From positions 10,602,001 through 10,666,000 of the forward strand of contig OU612065.1 of NCBI GenBank assembly GCA_914767715.1: 64,000 bases of DNA, written 5' to 3'. Under the pieces are notes generated by a model, which was given only the letters and a program-made list of their open reading frames with translations, was not told where the DNA came from and did no database searches. The number at the start of each line of letters is the position of its first letter. Within the stretch, counting starts at the first letter, position 1. This DNA is from Membranipora membranacea. Taxonomy: Eukaryota; Bryozoa; Gymnolaemata; Cheilostomatida; Membraniporidae. The position numbers and the translations under genes were made by a program. Below are positions 28,901 through 40,900 of the stretch, piece by piece.

Positions 28901-31900
28901 CATTGAACCCGACAGAGTCTATTATAGTTATCCGGAGCCTTGTTAACAATGGGGTGGCAGCACGAGATGGCAGACTTGTACCAGGTGATAGACTCCTTTT
29001 CGTAAACGAAATCTCGCTTGAGAACGCCTCTCTGGACCAAGCAGTACAGGCTCTTAAAGGTGCTGGGATGGGCACAGTTAGAATCGGAGTGACAAAACCT
29101 CTCCCAATCACCGATAATCCGGTATGTAACGACAATCATGCTGTGGTAATAATCCAGGTTTACTCCGAAATTGAACTAATAGAATATTCAAAGTTAAATA
29201 CTATTACCTAGGGTGAGAATTAACGCATATTTATATAGGGGGATAGTAGTATCCCACGTTGTTGGAGTATGACTGAAGTTGCGATATTGCTTATAAGTTT
29301 GTTACATTGCAAAGCCATAATGTTTCCCTGAAACAGGCTAGTTTTTCTCGAAGGCAGACATTTAAAACTCAAAATTATTTGTTTATTTTTATCAACCATC
29401 TTTGTTCATGATTTTATTCAATCCCTTTTCTTCCGCCTTATTCACAGTCATGCCTACTATGCTTCACAACTCTGTATTGATAGTGCCTTGCTCATACTCC
29501 ATAGATGAGAAACTTTCTGGGACATTTGGTTGGGGTCAACCTTTGTGATAATTTTTTAGTACCTGTTTTACGTTTATATGTGGTATTATTATCATGACTC
29601 TTTCATGGTTTAGCGGTGTATGCTTGCCATGTATTAATGATAATCATTTGGTAATTATGGCCACATGTTGAACCTTGTGTTGCTGGTGTATATGATGAGT
29701 TGAGGAGTTGGTTTGTTTGATGAATTGTGTATAGCTACTAATCACTGGCTAACAATGCTTCACTCACAAACTCTCTCATCACTCTCACTCTCAATAGGAT
29801 GAGCTTGTCGATGAACCAGAGATGATCGCTAAAATATACAGCAGACAAGACTTCAAAACTACCGCACCAGGTCACCGCAACAACACTAGCAGCACAAACT
29901 CTAAACCCACCGAGGTCAGTTCTAGGTCATCCTCTGAAGGCGCTGCTGACGCTGCCTTACTGACTGATAATGTGCATGATTTCTACACCACGGTTGGGGG
30001 GCTGGAGGGTAGGCTCGACCCGCCGCCTGCTTTTGATAACTCACCACCTTCCCCATTGGTTCTGTCTCCACCCTCAACTTTTATAGAGCATGACGCAAGC
30101 TTGTGTAGAAGTGACATCAGCGACTCTAGTGTTTCATCAATGCATGAGCATGCTTTCTCTGCTGAACAGCATCGTGAAAACAGTATTGATTCTAGTATTG
30201 GGGACATGGATGTCGTAGGAAACATGCTCAGTGAAGTCAATAAAGATGGGACACCTCATAACTTAAACCTTAACAAACACCTAAATGTGGATAATGGGCC
30301 GTCTGTCTCACCCCCTTCACCCACCCCATCTCGAAGCACTGATTCTTTGTCAGATGTCAGTCTAATCCTAGACAGTCTAGATGAGCTGTTGGTCTCTAAT
30401 GAGAGTGACCATTGCTGGCTGGATTCTGCCCACCACACTGATGCTAACAATGGCGATCACATTTCTGCTGCTCAAGATAACATATCTAACCACAGCTTTG
30501 AGGTTAAGGTGAGGTTAGAAGCGTCCCCAAACCTTATCTGTTTTAGACTGAGTTCCCAATCACAACTACAACTTATGCTAAATCCCTGCGTGTGATGGAC
30601 AGAACAGTGCTTGTGTCATTCCTTGACCTAGGCTAGGTATAACCCTGTGCATCCTCATAACACTGATCAGATATTTCCCTGTCTGTTGCTAGTTTGCTTT
30701 CTCTGTTTTATTGTTTTAGTTCAGTTTGAGATTTGTCATACCTCTGTTTCTCTTACATGTTAGTTTCTACTACTCCTCCGCTCCTTCAGCTTGGTACCTC
30801 TACGGTATTTCAGTGTCCTGACAAGATGGTGCTCTTTTCAACTACCATGAAATACCCCATACCTGTGGCTGCTTCTATCAGCGGAATATACATGTTTACT
30901 GATTTATCCTCTCTTCTTTATGTCTACCTCAGACCCAAAATAACTTTTCACTAATCGATATCACTACACATGTGTCTACAAACTGAGTACGGTGTGAATC
31001 ACGGCTGAGGTGCCAGACTGACATATATCTGGGGAAGCTATACCTAGACTGAATAAGATTTCCAACATTATTTCTGGCATGTCTGTATTGGCACGTCCTA
31101 AGCTTGTAATGATTGCTAATGAGTGTGTGTAGACTGTAGAGTAGTGAGGCATAGAATCGATTGGTGGAGACAATGTTGCTTATTATTGAATTACATCAAC
31201 ATGAAAGCTGCATAGATTGGTCTTCACATTCATTGAGCCACACTTGAAACCTAACTCATGCTTGCTTTTTAACAACTTTTAACAATCTGTGCGTGTTTAT
31301 TCTGTAACTTATATTCTGATCACAAGCGTTTATCAATGATTGGAGTAGGTGAGAGATTTGTTAGTTATTAGGGATGTTGATTGCTCTACACTAGTAATAA
31401 TCACCAGGACAGGTTGGTGAGGATGATCACATCAGGTTATTTGTTGTATTTTACAGGACGACTTGACTCCAACTGATCTTACACCACAGGTGAGATATAC
31501 TTATGTATACTATTTGGTAATAAATCTCTGCCGCCGAACGTTAGTTTTTGAATCTGCTTACAAGTGTATCCACCACAACCAGCTATCTATTGGTGAATGT
31601 TAGAAAGAATCTATTGATACTTTACTGCTGCTTACGGCCTCTATTGCTTTTTTCTCATCTCTGATTCCACATCACACAGAGCCAGTGATGGCCGATCTCA
31701 TGTGTTTGGTGTTACATGATTGTTCTTGTGTTGTGTTTCAGAATGCACCAGTAGCTGCACCTCGACACAATAAACAGGTGAGGCATCCATATTAAATACC
31801 GTAATAGACATGGTTATGAGAAGAAATTCTTTAATTAGTAAAAATAATCCCGACCTGCAGGTATATATATATATAAAAAAAAAGAAGATTGTTTATCAAA

Positions 31901-34900
31901 ATTTAGTATTCAAACAATGCTCACATAATGAAGATTTACTTCTAAAGAGTTTTTATATTTTCTTTCACTGCTGGCTGGCAGGATTGCCTGGTGAATTCAT
32001 TTATAGTCTTAAGATTACAATTAAATGTACACAATAAGATAATTTAAGTCCTAAGTAAGATAGAGATAGAGGCAAACTGCTACTCATGAACCAAGCTGTC
32101 TTGGCTATATTTGGGTGGGAGGCTGGTCAGTCACAATTCAATGTATTAGAATTTTATGTAACAGATATATGCGGCCAAAAAACTCTGTAACAACATCCGG
32201 GTTGAATAACAACTCTTTGCTCCACTCCCAAAGGAGGGGTATTATTTGGTTTGCCGGGACACAACTGCATCCCTTGGCTGACTTACCAAAGATGTGGTTA
32301 ATTGATCTCAGTATTTTCGGCCAACATTAAGCAATTACACAATCCCCGAAGGCCAAAAGCAATGTGCTTTCTACTTTTATAAACACAATCTTCTGGCTAT
32401 ATTTGTGTATTTTTATTATATGTGACACAGTGTAGCTGGTTGATTAGAACATCGCCTGCATTAATTAGGCCACACCAAATTGATGTCTTGATCTAGATGT
32501 ACCTCCCTCCTCTAAAATATTATCTGGATCATAGAAATAAACTAAAATTACCTCCAGCCTCCAGCTGATAATTCTCTAAATTATTGTAAAAATAACACAA
32601 AATGCGTGATAAAATGAATTTCCCTCCAGCGTCCTCTCCATAATTGCCAAAAATAAAACAATAAAATGGAATTCCCTCCAGCCTCCTCTAGTATTTCGGC
32701 ATAAAATGAAAAATAATATACCTCCTCCCTCCTCCAAAATTCCTTCTTGCTCGTCATCTAGATCAAGACATTAATTTGGTGTGGCCTTATAGTCTTCTAA
32801 TATAAGCTAGTAAATCATAGAGTCTGTAGCTTGGCTTGTTTCTCAATATCCAAGCGTCAGCAGATAAAACTACAGGATACCAGATATAGATAGACTTTTA
32901 TTATTAACTCAAATATGATAGTTTTCTCAATTTCGTTTAGAAGTATATGAAATCAATTATTCTACAGTATATAATCTGTAAGATGTTGGTTTCTGTGGGC
33001 TAAGCAATCGCTGCTACCATGTACTTACTGTGTATATAAACGGCTAATTCACTGTTGAATGTCACTAATTTAAAACATTGATCTCGGTGTGCCTTAGGCT
33101 GCATAGAAAGCGTAGTATATCACTTTCAGTAACTTAACCAACAGTACGACATGTATGCGTTTGGCACACTGAGACGAGTAAGTTTACTTTGCTGTGTTTT
33201 TCATTCAAGTTCTGGTTAGGTTGTGACAGCTATCTGTGGGATTAGATGGAGTGTTAATAATAAATTATTCATAAATTAAATAGCTGCTGTTCATTGCCAT
33301 AACTGATAACCATAGGTCGCCATCTAGAAAAGCAGAAATACCCAATTTGTATATTGTAGTCATAGGGTTAATATAATATATATAATATAATAACTGATTG
33401 TAGTAGGTTGTTTTTCAAGCTATGTTAAAAATTCATTACTCTAATGTAATACTATTTCAGGATTTAAGGGTATGTAAAATATTGGAGTAGAAATGAATAG
33501 TAGTCTATCTAATGTAGAGTATATCCACTAATACATATCGTAACAGCCTCAGATATGTTGAGTCTTTATAGAAAAATATGACTTCTGTTTTTAGCTGTCA
33601 CAAGTCAGTGACCAGGTGCTTAGCTCACCGGAGATGTCCCCGTCTAAATCACCCAGGTTTAGACGGGCGGGTGTCGACATCCCCTCATTACCGACTGCTC
33701 TAGAGAGAACACTCAGGCTCAAAAAAGGTGCTACACCACTAGGTAAGTGCTCAAGTTTAGACTCATTTGTAAATCCTTTCGCAACTTCATGACCTGGACT
33801 TGCTCCTCTAGAGCATCCAATGGTGGCTGTGCAAATCATTGAGATTGTAGTTCTTTTCGTATTTCTCTTGATGTCATATTATGTCCTATATCATTGCTGC
33901 TGTTGGCTGATACTTATTGTTTATGATATCAGATTCCGAATCTGATTCTGACAGCGAGCATTACGAGCCACTGGGTAGGTTGAGCTACACATGATTATTT
34001 AATTGAATGGTGGATTGGGTCATTGATTGGGCTTGTGTCTCCTTGCTATCCCTTCACTCTCTATCTGGTGTTTCACTCATTTCTCTCCTTCGACCGACTC
34101 GCTGGATTGTTTCTGACCAGTACATGCCGTCTGATGTCAGATACACTGACACTCACCTGTCACCATTGTCATGTACAGCATATCACCTGTCGGTGTCATG
34201 AAATACAGTGACATCAATCAGAATTTGTTCACCATTCACTCTTCTGGGTATAGGCTCGCACACATATGGTATACTAGCTCAACAAACACAGTGTGTTGTT
34301 TCATGGTGTCGGGCTATTAAAGTTCAACAGTGCTGGCTAATTAAACTTTTGTTGACTGTTTGTCCATCACAAATCTTGGAGTATCATTATTTACATTTAT
34401 TGGGACATTGATTGACACACAAAAAAAGGGTTTGAGACCAATGCTACCAAAATTACCAATGTCACTTTCATCTATATGGTGTGTGTGATGATTCCCTGGC
34501 GTAATACTTAGCTGACCAACTTTCTGGTGTGTATGTTGGTGTTGGGCAATCCCATGACTATAGTGATAATTGTATATGTGTGCCATGATGAGAGGAAATG
34601 AAGTGGGCTCCTCTAAAATCTAGTTAGTCAAGTTTGCTCATTAGCAAAATATTAATCTTCTTAATGGCAACAGGGATAGCTCAGAAAGTGTGAGCGGTAG
34701 AGTTAGTGAGGTTCCTGATCTTGTAATATTTTTGTCCAAATGTTACAGGGATTACCATAGAATCTGAAGACCAAGGAGTAAATGGCTGTGTGGTTAAAAC
34801 CATTACTTCTACAGGCGCTATTGGTAAGAATGGTACACTGCAGGTTGGGGACCACATAGTGGCTATGAATAATGAGAGCCTGCGTCATGTATCTAGTGCC

Positions 34901-37900
34901 CAGACTCGGGCTATACTAAGAAGAGCTGCACTTCAAACTGATCTCAGGTTTGTAATCAATATTTGTGTCAAATTCTCAAAAGAAGTTGGGTAGAATGTTC
35001 TGTCCTTGGGTGTCCGATTATCTCGATATTTCATAATAGATGTTAATAACAGCATATTACTATGACATATGATTAGACCCAACAGATATGTTACCGCTCT
35101 TTGACGCGGAAATAATTTGGATTCTGACTGAAATTGTGGCATTTTCCGTCTACTTCAAGCTGGTTTTTTTGTCTAGATACAATACAAGGATTGGATGAAA
35201 AGTAGGTTTAAATTATCACCATCAGTAACTTTTAACAAGTTTGCATTATATAATATATAATGCAAAGTTCCTGATTATTTCCTGCCAAAGAAGTGGCTTT
35301 TGGCATTTGAAACCTCTGATTACCTCTAAGCGTTCAGATAGCCAAGCTGAATGACTGACTGACTGACTGGCTATTATTGGACAACACAATATGTGTAGCC
35401 TATGGTCATCTCCAATACAATCAAGACTAGACTTGGGCAACAAAAATTTGCCTATTGCCTAACATACATTTCAACTTTGTATAATATGATTATTTTCAGC
35501 ATTCAATACATACCTGGCTCTGATGCAATTATACACAAGGAGACAGCAAAACTAGTGCAGCAAGCGGACAGCGATATTAATGATTCAAGCAACACACCAT
35601 CTCACAACTCAACTATGCTATCACCGAGGTAAGATAAGTCCCTAATAGGAAAGATATCATATTTTATCTAACTGTTTACTTCTGACTGTGCCTCACTCAA
35701 AAAGGAAGCCTACTCAATAGTTTTAAGTAGATATGTTAGACTTGTCCTGTCTTGGCTTTTGGGTACTCAATTGTGAAATGCATAGCCAACACATGTGGAA
35801 TGCATTGTACATTTGGCAGCTGTAGTGTCCAAATTCATGTTGGTATTGGAATTACGCGCAGAGAGTCATACTCTGACTAATCTTGCCAATGTGCAAAACT
35901 GAACATTGAAGAAATGTAGCCTGAAATACTGTCCTATCTATACAGCAGCAGAAGCTGAGATATTTTATTTTCTGGCTAGCATAACTTATTATAACTGCCT
36001 AATCGTGTTAACAGGATTTTTCCTAAGTTCTATCGGTAAGGAATAACATGTAAAACTGGTTAATCATATTTTGTTATAATCGATATTGTAAATAACGTCA
36101 GTCTTAGCTGAAAAGTTGTGCTACAGAACACGAATAGATTCTCTGGCAGAGCAGAGAACATAATATGTGTCAATTATTTACATATGAGACAGTTTACTCA
36201 CTCCTCTATTTCTTATATCTAATTTTATGATTTACATGTTATTATTCTTTACGGTTATTCGCCCTAGACCTGTATCTCTCTGAACTATATCATTCATGAT
36301 TTGAGATTGAAAACCTTTCCCGAGATTACTTTACAGGTGGTATGATTTTTTGATAGTTATAAGAGATGTTATTAACTTGAATGTCCTTTTTAAATAGGGT
36401 TACTTTGAGGTCATTCATTTTAGCCTGCATGGTTCATAGCGATGTTAGCACAAGCTATTATAGATATACAACAATTCGCATGTACCACAATTTGTTGTAA
36501 GCGCAGAATCGAAATATTCACATTTCTGTTGAGAGTGATACACTGCGTTGTTTGATTACAGTACATCTATGGCCGTGGAGATAGATAAGAATGTATCTGC
36601 ACATTTACCCGGTACGTGGGGAACCCCCAGAAGTGTGAGACTGGAGAGAATCCCTGGACAGAGCCTCGGTATCAGTATTGTTGGTAAGTCTTATCAAGGT
36701 TTCCTAGCGTGTTCTAAAAAACCTTACGATGCGATAAAAATTGTGTTCACAGCAATTAAGACTGGGATTTGTGCAGGCAGTAGATTTGCATATTATTAGT
36801 TCTGTGTAATATTGATGGACAATATGATTAAATCTTTTAGGAGGTTTGTGTCAATCAAGATATTACTGGTAAAAAGTTTTGTTGCGAATCTTGACCTCTT
36901 GAAGTGGTGATCGATTCTATGCTTTTAATGCTGCTTTGCACAACCATCATTACGCTTTTGCTTTATCAATAATTTGTAGTTGTAGCCATTAATTTGGAAA
37001 ATCCTGTTTTGAACTAGCTTCAGACTCATCTCTCAAGCTGTCGACTTTTCAATCAATAATTTCACTAGAATTACCCAGAGCCTTCTCAAGCTGAATATTT
37101 GAATGAGTGATCAGGGTGACTTTAAATAGAACACAGCATAGTCTATATATATCTATTGGTTATATTATGTGTTGTGGCCTGTGTTTGCTGTGTTGTTTTC
37201 TGATATTGTGTCAGGGTCAACTTTTAGTGATGTCAAATACTTAAACTTGTAAAAAGTTTAATTGTATTAGACCCGTGTTGTTGTGGGTTTGTGATGAGAT
37301 TCAATGTATCGGATATTTATAGGTGGACGTATGGACATGTTCCAGCTGTCCCCAGAGAAAGCCATCGCTGGTATCTTTATAAAAAATGTGCTGGAAGAGA
37401 GTCCTGCTGGTAGAAGTGGACAACTCAAAACTGGAGACAGGATTCTACAAGTAGGTGTAACAGTCTGCGGTGCATACCTCTGGCTGTGCTTAGGTCAAGT
37501 TTTAGCCAGTTCGCCTGTATTTGGATTTGGTCCCCTTTGGCCAATGGCCACCTGCCAGTAACGTAATAGGAGCAAATTGAAATGCGGACGATTTAGATTA
37601 AGCTTTAGCTGGTATGTGCTAAGCTCATCTGCTGTTTTGCCCATTCTTTAATTTCCTGCAAGAGGAGATGAATCCCTTTATATTGGTATGATTGGTTACA
37701 TACTTTTTTTTGGGTAATGCTGAGTATAACCTTCTCTATATTTATAGGTGAATGGTACCGTGTTAGAGAGAGCATCACATGACTACGCAGTAGAGATTAT
37801 CAAGACCGCCTCTAACCCTGTAGAATTCGTTGTACAGAGTTTGGTAGAAGATTCCCTCGACAATTCGGACACAGGTATAATTAAAACAAAGTTTGGTAAT

Positions 37901-40900
37901 TTGGTGATAGCAATAAATCATATGCTGTACTGGTAAACATAGGAATGGTATTGGCTGCTTATGGTCTTTAATTTTAATATTTATTTCTTATATTGGGGAC
38001 ACAATCCACACCAACTTAGTGCATTGCTGATTACCCTATAGAGATATTAATCTACGCTTTGTTTTCAGTGAGTCCAGTGAGTAGCCCTAAGATGAGTAAT
38101 AATAAATCACCACATCCCAGACAGACATCAGAACTGAGCAGAACTACAACAACCAGTCAGAACACTTCTACCACAGCGGCCAGTCTATCAAGTGATAGCG
38201 AGTCTGAAGATGAATACGGATACACATGGAGTAAGTATCATCACATGTCAAAGTCACGCTGGTTTTCATGAAAGTAAATCAATGGGATTGTTGTTGAATG
38301 CTTATTGTATGCGTTCAATTATTGTGTGGTGTCTGTATGGAAGTCCTATAATAGAGCCTCTTCGTCGAGGTCATGTCAAAGACAAAAATGCCACATAACC
38401 TGTCTATACAACACTAAATGCAACTCTTTGTTCAGTAAATAATAATTTTTAAATGTTGTTTATTTGATAGAAAATCATGTTTTTGATGTCTTGTTGTCAT
38501 TGCAGAAAAGCTGAGGAGGAAGTATAGAGCACTGAAAGGAGAATTACACATAATAGAATTAAAAAGAACCACTCGTGGTGAAAAACTTGGCATGGACTTA
38601 ATTGGAGATAACTCCAACTTATATGTATCAAATATAAACAATGAGGGCGTAGTAGCGCAGGACGGCAGAATTAAAATCGGTGACCAGATATTGGAAGTGA
38701 ATGCAGAAGTCTTACATAATCAGCCTGTACCAAACGCCAGTAATATCCTAGCCTCAATCAACACTAATACTATCAAAATTGTTATTGTGAGGTGAGTGAA
38801 CCATTATTGTATCCTTTACTTGATAAAAGCAACACAGGGGAGCAAAGGCATCAGCGCATCTGAGGGATGGAACTAACATCAGTAGAATTATTTTGCCAAT
38901 ACATGTTCAGAGTTTTATCCCCAGCGCTGATTACTAGACTTCTATATTGACCATAACCCAACCTAGAGGGAACCAATCCTCAGTAACTATTGTTGTATTA
39001 TAGTTTTGTTTGATGTTTTGTTTTTCACAGGCACAGTGATTTAGACGACAGGTTAGGACACTCACCAAAGTACAGAGAATTGAAAGCTGCAATGAATCGC
39101 TCAATAAATGCAAATCATTCACATGGAAATAGTCAAGCCAGTGACAAGAGTGACTTAGACTTTAGTGGATTTGATAACTTAGATCAGATAAGACTTGAGA
39201 AGGGACCTAAAGGATTAGGCTTTGCCATCATGTATGGAAGTCCCTCAGGAGATAAGGGAATATTCATTAAAACTCTCATTCCTGGCGGCCCAGCAGCTAA
39301 TGTAAGTAATCTGTATTTCTCAATTTAAATTGATTCACATATCAAATCTTATCTTCTCTGATTCGACAAAAAGTTTTTTTGCCCATATAAAAAGAATGGC
39401 GGGTGACTTTCTTACATGTGACTAGAGATAACTCCCCAGTGATTCATCAGTATGGATGCTGTGAAAACGGTTTATGACTTTGCTTCCTCGCGCTCACCCA
39501 ACTTGCAACTGATATTGTTCTATTCCTAACAAATATTTTGTTGGTTTATCTTTTTTTAGAGCAACCTTTCAGTAGGTGATCAACTGCTAGCAGTGAATAA
39601 TGTCTCTGTTGTGGACACCTCCTATGACAAGGTAAAAAATGTGCTTCCTATCTGTACAAATAAAATATGAATTGGTTTATATTTAATTTATTTCTGTACA
39701 TAATTGCATGTTTGAGATAATCTCCAAGATTAGTCATTGATATGACATCGTGTTATTTTAGACCATTGAGTTGTTACGGGGATTATCTGGGACCGTAAAT
39801 CTTATTGTATCTCGACATCCCGGGTCACCTGACACAACAGCTGAAATCCACCCTGATCCTGATGCCGGTAAGTTAATCCTCATTATAGTATGATGATCAA
39901 GGTCATGCCTCGCCAAAATCTTTTTTGGGGTTTCACATGATCAAAGAAGTCGAAACCCAAAATTTGACGACGTGACGCCATGGCCACGTCATAACGCAAC
40001 ACTGAATTTCAGCAACATGTCAAAACCTATTGTCACTATTGTCCATATACAAAGACATTGCAAGCTCTTGGAGCAAAAATGCAGTCAGTACATAAAGACT
40101 ACCCTTATATCATACAGCCATAACAACAATAATTTTCAATGTTTGATTTGACTTGAAAAAAAAGGCATTCAAATTCACATGCTGATAGCTAAACCATCGG
40201 TGTTGACAATGCTATAAAGAAAGTGAGCTGTGTCAATTTTTGTCAAAAGTGGACAAATGTGATTACCCTAGTGCCCTCACCAGCCCATTGCTGTCCAGTA
40301 TTGTTAAAAAAAATTGATGTGCCAGTTGGCGATTTTGAATTATCTTACGTCTAAACTAGTCAAAATTTTGACAAAAATGCACTTTGACCTGACGAAACGA
40401 GACGTAAAATTATGTGAAAACCATAATGAGACTGAACTATTTTTTCCGATAGGGGCATCCTTCAAAGCCATTTATTTTAAGCCAAATATCACTTTTGTGT
40501 TGGAGAAGGAGTATGATAAGAATGCCTATCATGCAGTCTTCCAGAGGCAGGCCGTAAACTCAATATTAATTTTGCCCAGCTAACTTAAAATGAAATATAT
40601 GTTGAGTGATCAATTGCATGGGAATTACCTACAAAACATATCCTTTTTGTTTATTCCCATGTTTTGAATCAACATATCTACTCAAATTGAAATAAAAATG
40701 CCTCATGAAATACAAAGGAAAATCCAACAATTCATGGTTTTTTGCCTGCTATATTTCTGCACCAGATTTGGCGTAGTAATACAAGTCTCTAAAATCCATT
40801 TTAGTGTATTTTACAATAGTTCACAAGCTGGCTTGTAAATCACTGTCTGTTCTTATGGAGCTCTCCTTCTTTAGGATTTGAAATTCATGTCAAGGCTTGT

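Noticed and set aside
29983-30450. Minus-strand ORFs opposite the long MPDZ linker exon
   Set aside because: Antisense shadows of a Ser/Pro-rich coding exon.
34680-34730. tRNA-like GATAGCTCAG motif before the PDZ6 exon
   Set aside because: Only an A-box-like string is present; there is no B box or stem pairing at the expected distance.
35353-35369. (GACT)n short run as a regulatory repeat
   Set aside because: Only about four units of simple repeat inside an intron; no further support.
40314-40583. 89-codon ORF inside the 1.3-kb TIR element as a transposase
   Set aside because: No DDE or other catalytic pattern, and too short. Kept only as part of the element description.
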